Shown here: positions 32,941 through 45,400 of the stretch, in pieces
Layout: each line of letters begins with the position of its first letter
Position numbering within the stretch: the stretch's first letter is position 1
Assembly (NCBI GenBank): GCA_019096155.1
Contig: JAHCVI010000001.1
Location: 6,386,001 to 6,450,000, forward strand
Length of the DNA: 64,000 bases
Reading direction: 5' to 3'
Source of the DNA: Staphylotrichum longicolle
Lineage: Eukaryota > Ascomycota > Sordariomycetes > Sordariales > Chaetomiaceae
Translations under genes and position numbers: made by a program
Notes under the pieces: generated by a model
What the model saw: only the letters and a program-made list of their open reading frames with translations
Database searches by the model: none
Told to the model about the DNA's origin: nothing

Positions 32941-34317
32941 CTGCTGGGGGAGGGATTCGGCGTTGAGCTGGGAGAGCATCGGGGTGTCGGGCTGGGGCTG
33001 CTCCTCGTAGGGCTTGTCCGGGAGGGTGAGGGTGCAGGCCGGGGAGCCGACGCAGGCGTCGCCGGCGGAGGAGGCGTCGGCGAGGTGGTACTGGGCGCGG
33101 CGCGCCGCGGTGGCGAGCCGGTTCTCGCGGCCGAGGTCGAAAAGGTCCATGGCCTTGCTGACGTAGATGAGGCTGTTGGGGTCGTAGGTGAGGCAGAACT
33201 TTTCGCCGGCGTGGTCGAGGTAGGTCTCGACGAGGAAGTCTGGGCAGAGGGCGGGGGGCTTGGAGGCGTCGGCGCGGCGGCGGCCGAAGCGCTGCTCCCA
33301 TTCCGGGCCGGAGCGGTAGGTGATGGTGGCGATCTCGCGGGCGAGCTTCATGCCGACGTGGGGCGGGACGCGGCCGTAGTAGAAGCCGCGGTTCCAGTTG
33401 GGGTCGTTGAGGATGGCGCGGCGCTGGACGTAGCGCATGGCGATGCTGTAGGGGTGGCTGCGGGCGCAGGCGCTGATGGAGACGACACGGCCGACGCGCG
33501 AGGGGAACTCGACGCCCGCGGCGAGCGACTGCATGCCGCCCATGCTGGAGCCGACGCTGGCGTGGAGGACGTCCACGCCGAGGTGGTCGAGCAGGCGGAA
33601 CTGGGCGCGCACCATGTCCTGCATGGTGAGGATCGGGAAGCGGGTCGCGTACCGCTTGCCGTCGGACGGGTCGATGCTCGAGGGGCCCGTCGAGCCGAAG
33701 CACCCGCCGATGACGTTGGTGCAGATGACAAAGTACTTATTGGTGTCGAGGGCCAGGCCAGGGCCAATGAACTTCTCCCACCACCCTGGCTGGGGGTTTT
33801 CGGGGGTCGAGTGTGCATGGGAGGAGGCCGAAAGGCCGGTGTGGAGGAGGATCACGTTGGAGCGGGAGGCGTTCATCTGGCCCCATGTCTCGTAGGCAAT
33901 GTCAAACTCGTGGAGCTGCCCGCCATGGTCGAGGAGGAGCGGCTCTTGGCAGTGGTAGATCTGGGTTGCGCCGACGGTGTAGGATGGCTCGGGGCCGCTC
34001 TCGGCGGACCGAGTGGAGGCGGCCTGTTTCTCGAGCGTGGCCGAGCGGGTTTCGAGGGCATCGAGGCAGGGGAACTTTATGGCGGGGTTCGAGGGGGCGC
34101 CGCTGCGTCGAGGAGCTTGGCCGTGAAGGGATCGTGAAGTAGTTCGGGGTGTTTGGCTGCGTCCCGAAGGTGTGGTCGCGGGAGCAGCCGCGGCCGCAGC
34201 GGCTGTCAACCGGCGGATGGTTGAGGGTGCCGCATTGTTGCAGACCGGCCTTATCGGGTGGCCGGCGAGGGCTGTGGAAGCATGTCGGAGCGTCGATGCG
34301 ACTCGCCGTGACTTCAT
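32653..34317 (-). CDS. cysA: Mitochondrial serine (or homoserine) O-acetyltransferase, CysA/MetX family
   Basis: Single exon of 554 residues from ATG 34317 (the frame continues upstream only from a GTG). The first 90 residues are rich in Arg, Ser and Ala without acids, a typical mitochondrial presequence. The core is an alpha/beta-hydrolase acyltransferase of the MetX family: YETWGQMN, nucleophile elbow VGSSMGGM (Ser258), ASDILFP carrying the Asp, and NEAHSLFGHDTFL carrying the His. These enzymes move acetyl from acetyl-CoA to serine or homoserine. The motif GSTGPSSIDPSDG and the presequence resemble the Aspergillus CysA/S. pombe Cys2 subgroup, which makes O-acetylserine for cysteine synthesis. 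I therefore prefer serine as substrate, from subgroup knowledge rather than proof. A poly-Ser insertion (12 residues) lies between the catalytic core and the C-terminal Asp/His segment. Confidence 0.88.
32902..32937. repeat. (GCT)12 microsatellite inside the acetyltransferase gene
   Basis: Twelve perfect GCT units on the plus strand encode twelve serines (AGC) on the minus strand. Such triplet tracts change length readily without breaking the frame. Confidence 0.95.
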
Positions 34318-34854
34318 GCTGTGCTCTGCCAAGAGATCCCGGTGGATGATACGCTTCGCTTGGCGCAAAATAAGGAGAGTTTCAGAGCCAGGCCTTCGGG
34401 ATCTTGACGAGCGCACTTAAATCTGGGTTGCGGAGGGGAGAGTGGTGGGCGCCGCGCAGCCGTTGCCGGCGCCGGGCTTGTACCTAGCATTTCCAATGCA
34501 AAAAGCCCCGGATCTGCCGTTTTTGGTGTATTCCGTCATTTCACGTGTTCTCTTAGCGCGCCCGATAAGGCTGCGATAGCACGCCTGGCGCGGCTCTAGT
34601 GACGCGCTCCAGACCCTTTGACCCCCTGTCCCTGCCTTCCAGCATGTTGCGGGGTGATGTCACTGATGCCCCACTCAATTCAGCTCGACTGAGTCCCCTG
34701 ATGCAGAGCAGCACTCATGAGGAAGGCACATCTTACCACAGCCACTTTCTATTCCACCGCATTGCTGCCTAACTTGGGATTTGCTTGGAGACAGCGCTAC
34801 GGGTACTATACATACCAAATTTCCCTCTTAGCTTATTCTGTCGACAGCCTATAA
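34318..34854. other. Divergent promoter region
   Basis: Intergenic 537 bp between the acetyltransferase start and the divergent gene at 34855. It should contain both promoters. No other feature. Confidence 0.6.
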
Positions 34855-36048
34855 ATGGCACTTGACTCCAGACTCGTTGGTACACTCAGCGCCGTCTTTT
34901 TCACTTGTTACTTGTACACAACCTGGACAAAAAGAATGAGAGTTCGAGGAGGACTCAGCACCGGCTTTGGGGGGAGACTCCCAAGGCGAAATGGGGACAC
35001 TGCTGGGAGCACTGCCGAGAGCACTGCCGAGAACAGCGCTGGTGCCAGCACCGACAGCTCGTCCTTTGAGCCCAGCATCGCCGACGTCCTCGTCATCAAG
35101 TCCATGTTGACCAAGGGCCTGAGCTTACCCCCCGAGATTGTCGACACAATTACCGACCTGGCCGAGTGCTGGCCGCACACCACAACCGAGGCATCCTTCC
35201 AAGAAGATCCCACCAGGACCGCCCGCGGAAGCACTGGACCGGAAAATGTGTTTCTGGTATAGTTCTTGGTTCTCGCGTTGCACTTTTAACTTGGTAGCTG
35301 ACCTTACGACCCCTTGTGTCTTCAGATCCGCTCTTCACCCCTTGGTCTGCATAGCTGGGGACGTGTATCGCGTGGCACCGAGACCTCCCCAATTGACACA
35401 AGGCCGATACAGCCTCGACCCCCTGGAACCGAGTTTTCGGCAGATGACTTCCAGGAATTCGTCGCAGCGCCAACATCGCTGCTGGCACAACCCTGTCGCC
35501 GCATTGTCTTCACCATAAACAGTCATGACCAGGGCTTCGGAGGAGGTTATGACGATCGCGGCACATACAACAGCGCATGGACGTGGTTCGAGGCGGGACT
35601 CGAGCGCTGGTGCAAAACAAGCCCTGCAACTACCGATCCAGCAGAGCAGGAGACAGAGCAACCGTCGCCACAGCAGCCGTCGTTACAGGTCGACGATCTC
35701 TGCACTGTATTTCCAGAGGTGGAGCCAGGCCCCAACCCCGGGGAATATGCATTTAAGCATCCGCTCTTTCCGCAAGATCACCTTACAGTCCAGAAAAACG
35801 TGGTGGCCGAGAGGGATTTCAAGGTGCATCGCATCGTCTGGAACCACACAGATGATATCAATCCGGAACACGACACAGAGGCTGCTGTGAGGCTCGAACA
35901 AGAAGGCCGTGGCAAGGCCACGGGCAATGGCCAATTTGTGCGTGACCTCAAACTGGGCGACGTCGTAACCCTCTGGGCCAAAGCAAGGTTTCCCAACTGG
36001 GCCAACCACGTTGGCTCGGTCAGGCTGGATGTGTATTACGCTATTTAG
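34855..36048 (+). CDS. Fungal protein of unknown function with N-terminal hydrophobic segment
   Basis: Exons 34855..35256 and 35326..36048 (374 residues). The phase-0 intron is GTATAG...AGCTGAC...TCTTCAG. Residues 7-24 (LVGTLSAVFFTCYLYTTW) form a hydrophobic segment followed by basic residues, possibly a signal anchor. Then come a Ser/Thr/Ala linker and a leucine-rich F-box-like stretch (LSLPPEIVDTITDLAECW). After the intron, conserved-looking patches include RSSPLGLHSWGRVSRGTET, CRRIVFTINSHDQGFGG, YNSAWTWFEAGLERWC, VQKNVVAERDFKVHRIVW and LKLGDVVTLWAKARFPNWAN. This pattern occurs in a filamentous-fungal family of unknown function, often with an F-box-like N-terminus (recollection). No catalytic motif is apparent. 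The C-terminal half reads like a beta-rich ligand or protein-binding domain. Confidence 0.82.
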
Positions 36049-38478
36049 CAAGTTCCGCGGCGTCGGCGTTGGGTATACCTCTTATGGAATTCAAGACATG
36101 GCTTTATCCAAAATCCCTGAGAGAGTGTGATGTCAACCAGAGACATGCGTGTCAAGAGTGCATGGCATACATGCATCTCAGAGGCCGAGCACATGCCAAA
36201 TCTCAAATAGGTCTCACCTTTCACCGACTCCAGGCCCTCGGGTCCCCTCACCGAAGCGCGGCCCGGTGTTTACTGACCTTGCAGTCCCTGCCACATTCTA
36301 GTTGATGACCTGGGAACCACGGCGGAACTCCCCTCTGCGCGGTTCGAAGCAGAACCGCCCGCCAGCCCCGAGATGTTACACAAACAATTCTTGGCCCCGA
36401 GAGAGCTCCGACACGGCTCCGAGTCGGAGCATAACCTCCGATCCAGCGGGCTCCTCTGGACAAAGCGGATCACCCTCTGCCACACTGCAAGCCGCATCAC
36501 AAAGCGGCGGGGGCGGGGACCGAAACCCCCGGATCACCGCCCGTTTCAAGGCTGCCTCGAAGCGTGTTTGCCGCCCTTGCCTCTCAGAAACAGACAATCC
36601 CACACGAGCGGACTTCCGGCCGGATATGAGACAACCCGAACGAACCCAACTCCTCCAACCAATTATTCTTCTCCCATCTACCATCACCGTTCCAGCCCAC
36701 CGGTGACGATCCGGAGATCCAGCCGCGATCGTTCTCGCGGGCTGCCGTCGCTGATCCCGCCTCGCCAGCAGCTCCCGCCGCTATTCCTGTAGCAAAAGAA
36801 GCCTGCATGTAAGCCCGCTTCTGGGTGTGTAAGTGCTTGCATAACCGGATCGGCACGCGATTCTTGGCGCATCAAGCTTGCATTGGACACATCCCACACA
36901 CTGCCGATTTCCAACTGCAAGGAGGAAAGTCTCGGGGAACCGAAGCTTGTCTTTCGGCAGTCGAGGAGAGGTCCAATGGGGGACGACAAGGCACAAGACA
37001 AAGAGCAAGACATGGACACGTAAAGCATGCAGGAACCCAGGAAGAGGCTGGGTCCTTGCACATCTCTTTTCTTTGCCAAAGGTTCCCGTATTGGAGTTGA
37101 ATTTGAGTTTTGTCGTCCGGGACAAAGAAAACTCAGGACAGAGAAAACTCGGAAACAAAGCTAGAGTCGAGTACTCGATCGAGACAGGTAATTCTACATA
37201 ACGTTCTTCCACTTGGCCGGGTTTCCGTCAAGCTTGCATGACGCAACGATATCAGGGACATGAGAAACCGCCAGCAACATGAGTCTAGAGTTTGAGAAAC
37301 ACGGATAGCACTTCAACCACGCAGTCACCAGCCAGCCCATTGCACATGCAACTCTAAAACAATGTTTGCAACTCCATTTCTTCTCTAGGTACTCTATCAC
37401 AGTGATGCAGTATTTTGGGTATGGGGTTTGGTACGGGACTGTATGGTATGTATCGACAGACACACATGCTCTTCTCTTGCCTTGCCTTTCCCTTGCCTTG
37501 CCTTTGCCATGCTTTATCTTTCTCTTGGACCATCCCTCTCTCCTTCCCCCAATCTCTTTTCCGGGATTTTTTCGCTTTGCCTCCTCTCTCATTTCATCAG
37601 GGGAAATGTGTGCGAGTGTGTGTGATGAAAAACCCAAACACGAAAAAAGCAGTGAGCCAGAAAACCAGAACCAGCAGCCAGAACCAGACCAGACCAGACC
37701 AGACCATGGTATCCCGTTCTATAAATCCATGATGCACAAAAACATATGAGAAAAAAAGTGGAGCGCAGACAGGGAGGGGGTTTAACACATAAAAATCGTA
37801 TCCTCTCTCCCACTCAAACACAGACACGCACAGGTTAGACACGATAGCTGACCCCGACCGACGCCTCAGCCAAACCTGATGGTGCTCCAACTCGGTCCTC
37901 TGAACCCTTGGGGGCTGCCTCACCCTGGCATGTCCAGGCCACTGCCCTCCCACCCCCTTCCACCCATCCCACGCTGATAACCCCAACAATTCTTCGCTTC
38001 GTCATCACGTAACGCTCGTCCGGCCCGGTCGGCTGAGAGGGAGAGACAGCGGTCGCCGTGTCGCGGCTCGTAAAACCAGAACCCCTTGGCCCAGAGGTGT
38101 AGAGCCTTTGCGCATGCACACAAGCCAATCAGGCAGTCCACCCATACCAGCCATACACCTCCCCCACCTTCCAAACTTCAGACAGACCGAGAGCGCCAGC
38201 CCTAGATGCCACACCTCGCAGTGCACAATTGCCAGTTCAGATGCTTCGATCCAGAAGGAAGCTGTCCAACTTGAAACCGGCAGTCCGGCAAACGTACCAC
38301 AAGCTCACTGGACCACAAAACATATCCAAGAAAGACCAGCAGCTAGCGTCAATCCTTGGCCTGGAATGGACTGCGCTGCCCCCATCCCGCGCGGCCCAGT
38401 CACAAGCAAAGACCCCGCGTCTCGGAGCCAACCGCATCAAGCACGACACCGCATCACCACCCGTAATGGGGGACCCAT
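36049..38478. other. Long intergenic interval
   Basis: About 2.4 kb between convergent genes. It includes CT-rich DNA at 37470-37560 and a short ACCAG tandem near 37680-37704. Open frames are GC-driven and lack motifs; no RNA gene was found. Confidence 0.5.
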
Positions 38479-41400
38479 TCAGCCTCCCTTGCGGTCAGCA
38501 TCGTTCTTGGGCGGCACTTCGCTCTGCGGAAACCCGTTGGCGGCCTGCTTCAGGTCCGCCACGGCGGCCTTCTTCCGTGACTTGGACTTTTGCCAGCCGC
38601 TGAAGCTCTCCGTCTGGCTCTTGGCGGCGCGAACGTGCCCGTTCTCTCGAGCAAGCCCGTTGAGCCGCTGGTCCTGGACGGGAGACCGGACGGTGGTGGT
38701 GGTGGTGTCTTGCTGCCTTGTCGAAGAGCCGTTCGTCGACCTCCCGTTTGTCGTCTTCTGCGACGCCTTGGAGTAGTCAGACCGGAAGTCCTTCATCGAC
38801 GACAACCCAGAGGACGACTGAGCGATGGGCGACGGCTCGAATTTCCTCGCAACGGTTGGTGACGGCGTGCGATGTTCGTAGACGGGTGAGAGGTGGGGCA
38901 ACTCTTGGTGAACCGCAAAATCCCCTGTTGCGAGGTCCAGTGGCGCCAGCTGCTGCCGGGTGTGAATTCGCGAGAAGCCGGCCAAGCTGTTAGGATCGCC
39001 CACAACCGCCGAGTAAGGAAGGTTGAGGCCGGCTCCCATCGCAACGCGCTGCTGAAATGAGGGATCCAGCATATTCGGCATCGCGGTGGGAGAGCGGTTA
39101 GTTGACGATCCGTTCACGATGACCGGCCGCTGAGAAGTTGGCGTGGCGACTGGCTCAACGCTGCTGGGTGATGGGGTATGTTGCTGTTCAGCCCATGAGC
39201 TGCCAGGGCTCCCCCCCTGGTGGATGTGCAGAGGGTTCTCATGATTGTAATCGTCCGAAACAAAGGACTCGGCGACGGTTGGTTGATGGTTTGACCCCGG
39301 TGTCGACGCGGTTTTCGGCACGGTTCCATTGACGACGAGAGGCTTAGACGGCAGTGACCCGTTCGTGTGGGCGAAGGGTGCCGAAAGAAGCGGAGCCGAG
39401 TTCATCCCAGCAGACACGGCCCTACTATGTCCCATTGGCGATGGGGACCGCGACGTGCGCTTCATCCGCCGATCAAGAACAGACTGAGGGAGCTGATCGG
39501 TCGACAAACGGCGGCGTCCGGGCCCCCGACTGCTCTGGGTTGGCTCACCAAGTGCCGTACCGTTGTTGATGAAGCCGTTCGCCTGCCGTGGGTGGTTCGC
39601 ATACTCATTCACGTAATACCCAATATACCGTGGGCCATCCTCCTCAGGCGGCGAATCCGACAGGTTTCTTGTCCCGCTGTCATCAAATACCAAGTCGGCC
39701 GTCCCATCGGGAACAAGACTCGCGATGGGCACGCCATTCATCTGCCGTGACTGCAATGCGGCAATCCCGTAATGCGACTGACTGGAAGTCGAGTATGTGG
39801 CCATGGGCTGCGACGCGGCCATCGATGTTCTCGAAGCCGGCTGGGATTGCGACCTAAGGGCACCGCTGCCAGGCGAGGCACCCGACTCGCTTGCGGCTGC
39901 GTTTCGATGAAGGCTCCGCCGGAATTCGGACTGGGTGTTGGATGGCGCGGCCGCCGTTGCCGGAGACGAAGGATAGGTGGTAAACCCCGGGTGAAAATAA
40001 GGCGCATGCTGGATCGGGAAGCCAAAGGGATACATCAGATCGGGCCGGATCGGAGCAGTCAGTGGCGGGTTGTCCAACGAGTTTGTTCGAGACCTATCCG
40101 TCGCTGAGCCGCTCTGTAACCTTTGAGCATGGGCGAGCACTTGCTGCTGCACTTGTTGCTGGCTGTACTGCGTGTAGTAGCGCATCGCGTCCTGCGCGGC
40201 CAATGCGTTGAGTGACGTGGCCAAAAGCTCCTGAGGCACACCAAGCGGAGGACTCTGGGCTTGGTACCACAGGAGATCCTGGGGACTCAGAGTCGGAGGC
40301 ATCCCTGGTTGCGTGAACGCTTGGTTTGTCTCGTACGGAACACCGGATGATGGTCGACGACCCGAATTCCCATTCCGGAATTGTCGACCTCCACGGTAAC
40401 CGCCACGACCACGACCGCCACCACTGTGCTGCTGCGACGAACTCCTCAGGAGAACCGGCCGTGGCGCCGGAGCCGGCTTCTGCCATATCCTTTCCTCTTC
40501 TTTGGGGAACTCGTACTGAGCGCAGCACTCTCCGAACTTGCCATCAGCAATCAGGTCAAACGCCCTTCGCAGCTCCATGTGAAGCCCCCGGAAAGACGTG
40601 TCGTCAGCCGTGTTGCCGAGGTTGCGTATGGTATTGAACGGTTCTTCGATACAGAGCGCATTGTTCGACCCAATGTGCCATTTCTTCTCCGTCTTGGTTA
40701 GCAGCTTGCCCATTCGTATTGACAAGGCACAATTGTCGTAGTCGAACTCGTGCGCATAAAAGCGGAAGAACTGAAAGAGAAGGGACGCCAAGCTGTCCTT
40801 GTTCTTGGCGCCGAAGCCTCGCAGTTTCGGGATGTCGTCTGCAAATTCGCTGCGGGTCCCGTCTTGCTTCACCAGCTTCAGATTGTGCCGTTGGTGAAGT
40901 GCCGGAAGCACGGGAGGCTCGCGTAGCTGTAGGAACGCAATGATCATGCAGATCCATGTGTAGGAACTCAGGGTCCCGCCAAACGCTGTATGATAGGTGT
41001 GAGTATTGATGGCTGTCGCAGTGAGGATGGGACGTGGGAGAGCGAACCTGCATCATTGATAATCCTCCTCCGCGTCCAGTACTTGATGATCATGGCCAGG
41101 GGTCGCACGCGGTCGTCGATACTAACATACGTCCGTACCATCCGAGTATTCTCCAACGCCAATGTATTGTTGACATTCATGTCACATGCGAGGTTCAGCT
41201 CCGGATCCCAAATCTTTACGATGGGAACTTTCGCTGATGAGACGCAAACAACATTCTCCATGCCGTCTAAAACCAATCGGTTAGCCTGACTTCAGCCAGA
41301 TAAACGGAGGGATCTCATACGTCGTTGGAGAAGGTCGGCTATCAAGCAGACGCTCTCCAAGTCCCGCCAGGGGGTGGTAATACATATATCCACTGCAGGA

Positions 41401-42466
41401 CGTCAGCACTGACTTAGGTGACGGGGTTGGACTGGCATCGCATACCATCAGAATCATCGGAACATAACATGTTCCCGGACGACCCGAACAAGTGGACTTG
41501 AATGTCATGGCCAGGCCACTCGTCGTTAAACAGCTTCTCCAGTTTGTTGACCAGCTTTCGCCGGTTGATCTCGATCGCGTCCGTCGGTAATAACCTGTCG
41601 TACAACTCGCGCATGTCTGTTTCAAGCTTCCTCTCTTCATCCTCTGTCAACTTGCTCTTGATCTTGTCCGAGTCCACCTTCTCGAGCTTGTCGGTCCCCA
41701 GACTGTAGGGCATCCGTCGGCGGGAGTGAGGTATTGCGGTTTCGAAGCGACAGCCTCCAAGCCTGGGAGGCAGCGGGCGGAGAGATGGTACATTGCCGTT
41801 CGTCTCGGAATAGGCGGATCGCGGGGAATGGTTCTGCGTGGCACCTGGCGAGTGCTCTCGGGACTCGAACGAGAATTTTCGGGGATGCTGATGGGGAGTC
41901 GACGGCACCGAGCTGGACTGGGCTGCGGCAAAGGGTGCACTCTGGCTGGACGAGGGTGGTAACCGCGCAGCAGACCCCTCGCGGGGGGCGGGCTGCTCCG
42001 AGGACTTCTTGGCAGACATTTTGGACGCCGGTTCCTTCCCCGATCTCATAAGCGCACGTTCGGCGATATCTGATGACTTCGCTGGTCTATTCCCATGACA
42101 GCTTTGCGCGGCCGGTTTTGTGTGGGCGTTGTCCTTGTTCGACACCTTGGAAGACGACCTCGACCGCGAGGAGGGTTTCGTTTGCGGCGAGGAGAGCACA
42201 GGAGGGAGTGGCGGGGTTTGCAAACCACCTCCGCCGCCCCGGCCGGCCGAGACGAGCTTGTTGTACTGGAGGAGCTTGTCGTGGTAGATTTGCTGGGGGA
42301 AGAGGATCGGGAGGAGCTCCAGCTGAGGGCTGAAGTAACTCGGCGACGAGTCGGACGGTGATGTCGTCGCTTTCGCTCGCGGGGTCGCAGAGACGGAGGG
42401 GTTGCCCGACCAAGCGTGGGACTGGTAAAGATGCTTGGAATCAGCCGTTGCAGGCTGGCCGTCCAT
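38479..42466 (-). CDS. Cid1/CutA-like non-canonical poly(A)/nucleotidyl polymerase
   Basis: Four exons: 42466..41446, 41392..41321, 41266..41048 and 40985..38479, giving 1272 residues. Introns are 53-62 nt with GTATGC/GTATGA/GTTCGC donors and CAG or TAG acceptors. Residues 1-270 are disordered. The nucleotidyltransferase core has HLFGSSGNMLCSDDSDVDIC, with metal-binding Asp340 and Asp342 straddling intron 1. The third Asp region is KIWDPELNLACDMNVNNT. Next come YWTRRRIINDAAFGGTLSSY and the PAP-associated domain (NKDSLASLLFQFFRFYAHEF; EPFNTIRNLGNTADDTSF). Such enzymes add A, U or C residues to RNA 3' ends, usually in the cytoplasm, as for Cid1/Cid13 and Aspergillus CutA/CutB. An RGG-like stretch (GGGRGRGGYRGGRQFRNG) follows, and a 750-residue Gln/Ser/Pro-rich tail may mediate RNP contacts. 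The start is ATG 42466; the upstream frame lacks an ATG. Confidence 0.9.
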
Positions 42467-45400
42467 GAAGTTGAGCGCCACAAGACAGCTCTCGGCTGCA
42501 CTTCTGCAGATTTGACTCTGGCAAGTGGCGTTGCCTGGCACTAGCGGTGCGCTGCGGTGGGATGGACCCTGTCGTCTCGACTTTGCCGATGCAAAGTGGT
42601 TGTGCGGGTGACACTTTGGCGGCTCCGCTGCCTTTCTTCCGCAGGCGTCCCGGTCTGCCGGGATCGTCGCTCAGCAGTTCAAGACCGGACAAAGTCGAAC
42701 GGTCATCCAGTGTCGCGTTCACCCACGCAAAGAGTTCTCAGAGCCGAAAGAAATGGTGCAGCAGCAAGGGATCTAAACGCCGAAAACCTCGGGGGTATAG
42801 AACAAGCGACCTCGACAAAATGCTGTGGCGACTTCTGACGACAAGGTTGTTCCAATGCGGATCACAAGGAATCCCACAATCAGCCCCGACTCTGATTGTC
42901 TGGCAACAATTATTCCAGGCCGTCGGTCGATGTCCGTCCAAGCACCCCTTATTGAGACAGAGCGTCGGTCAAGTCGGTGAGGCTTCGAAACTCGGCCGAG
43001 GCGGGCGGTCGGTCGGTACCGGTCGGCGGGCGCAAGTAGCGGGGCAACAAGGACCAATCTGTCAGGTGCACGCCGTGGCAGCAATCAACCCCGTAAGCAG
43101 ATCGAGGGGCGGTCGTCGGAATGGGAGGAGATGCGTCGAGGAGTGCGATCAAGCACGGCCAACAAGGCACAAGAATGCTGGCATGGAAAGAGCGCGCAAA
43201 TGCTGGAGAACGAACGCGAAACAAGCGGGGAAGTCGCCAGGGAGGGAAAAATACACGGGGGAATCCAAGTCGTGACGATATTGGGGCGATCAGACCCGAA
43301 CGCGTGCAGGTGTCGCGGGAGCACTTCGTATCGAGCGCAGGGCCGGTGTGCCGGCGGTGGCTGTGGTGCCTGCGGGTGAAGAGGGCGGTCGACCTGGAAA
43401 TTGATGCTGGCCAGCGCCGAGCGAGACGATGGAGCAGCAGCACACGGGTGGAAAAGACCGCGTGCAGACCTGGGAGAAAAGCAATGGATATGGAAGGTAA
43501 AGGTGGGTAGGGCAGGGTAAAGGGGGAGCGGCAGGCGGAGTGTCGAAGTGGACGTCACTTGGGTTGGTGGTTGTCAGTTTCCCAAATCCATTGAACGAAA
43601 CGGCCCTGCTGCTGGCTGCTGCTGGCTGGCTGCGGTCACTGCGCCGGTCGACACTGCGTTCAAAGCGGGAAGCCGGGGGGTGCTGGGGCTGCTTTGCAAG
43701 CAGGTGCCACACACAACGACTGGCGGGGGCCAAGGCTAACAAAAAGGAGCATCCAATATTAAGCCAGGGCCGCTCCACAGCAACAGCACCAGCCAGTGAG
43801 ACGGCAAGCCTCTGGCACAGCGAGCCCCGCCATGCCCCCCGGCGAAACCCAACAGAGCACCTCGGCGATCCGCGCGAGGCAATGGGCCCAGGGGGGAACA
43901 ATACTGCCGAAATTCACACAGAACCATCTCGAAAATGGTCATTTGATTGCATCCGGCCGCCTCATTCCTCGGATCAGGGATCTCGAACTGCACGCAAAGC
44001 AAACTATCTCGCCTGGTGAAAGTGTCATCCACGCACAAACCCAGCACATCTGCAGCTGGGTTGATGAACCAAGAATCCCTTGCACAACGCCCCTTGTCTT
44101 TGTTCCCCTCTCCCCCACACACCGAGTGATCAAGCTCCGGGCCTTTCAGGGTCCTGATGCCGCTTTCCTGTTGCCGGCTCCCAGCCGTCACCCGACATCA
44201 AGCACCTCCATGGCCACAAGTCCCACTCTCTGTGGTTGACGAGCAATCTAAGGTACCTGTAGGTAAGGTGCCCTAGGTAAGGGCCTCTTTCCTCCTGCGT
44301 CAAGTAGGCACCTGGTAATCTCTTCGAGTTGGGCTGCAAGGCACGAGTTTCAGGTTGTTCCTTCCCGCAATGGCAGTTGGGCTCTTCAACACAGCCCATG
44401 CTGGCAGGTGCACTCCGAAGTCTCATTTCTTCCCAGTTTCAACTTGAATGTCTCAACACTCCGCAGACCCGGAGCAAATCCAAGTCGTCAGCGAGCGATT
44501 AGTCTCTAGCAGTCCCGTCCTCGATCCAACTTCTCCAGTGCTGCCTCTCATCTGGTCCTCAACACCCACCTGCAACCATCCCCCTCATCCCTCCCCTACC
44601 GCAATCACAGTCCCGTCTCAGCTGCCGTCCGGTTGCACAACATGATGCCTCAGAGCCCGTCACAATTCGGCCCATCTGGCGGCAACCTGTCTTTGATCTG
44701 AGTCTTTGGTCCACGTCAACACCCCTCAACAGCTGTGCCCACATGCAAGCCGTGGTCGCATCGATTGAGCCACAGCGCGATGCAAGGCCAGTAACCGACC
44801 CCGGACCACCCCCCCGGCGCCGGATCAGTCATCGGCGAGGGGAACCCGCAGATCCACCAAACTGGGATTGGCATGCTTGGACGAAGAACATGTCAGCGAG
44901 TCCTCGCAGCGTCTGATCTCAACAACATGTGCGTGCAGACGGTATGTATGCAGCGCGGTCATTGCCCACCCCCGTGCTGCTCGGACTATCGCTCTGCTCA
45001 AGTTGCTGTGCAGTCTAACCCTTTGTTTTCTCGGCTTTGAAAACCCTCGGGTTCCAGGCTCAACAAAGCCCTGGCCCGGAACGACCCGGAAACCACGACT
45101 TCGACAACGGGCTTCTCTCTCTCCCTTGCAAAGAACCCGGTCCACCAAACCACAAGTCCAACCATCAGCCCCACCAAACCTGCAATGATTTCCGCGCCAC
45201 AGCTTGTTCTTCCGTGCCTGGAATCCTTCCCGTTCTGTCCGGCGCGCGTCATGCCGCCTGGCCCTGCATCTCCACACCCCGCAATCGGCGACGGGAAGCC
45301 TGGGGATCGGACGGCCCCAATTCTGGGCAACCAGTGTCTCGCTCGCCCAAAATACCTGTGCCCCTGTTCAATTAGCCTGGACACTTTCCGCTGGGCATGC

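Noticed and set aside
32899..34137. 412-codon plus-strand ORF
   Set aside because: Shadow of the O-acetyltransferase gene; Gly/Ala/Val-rich without domain character.
42547..43275. 242-codon plus-strand ORF
   Set aside because: No motif, irregular composition, overlaps equally long frames on the other strand.
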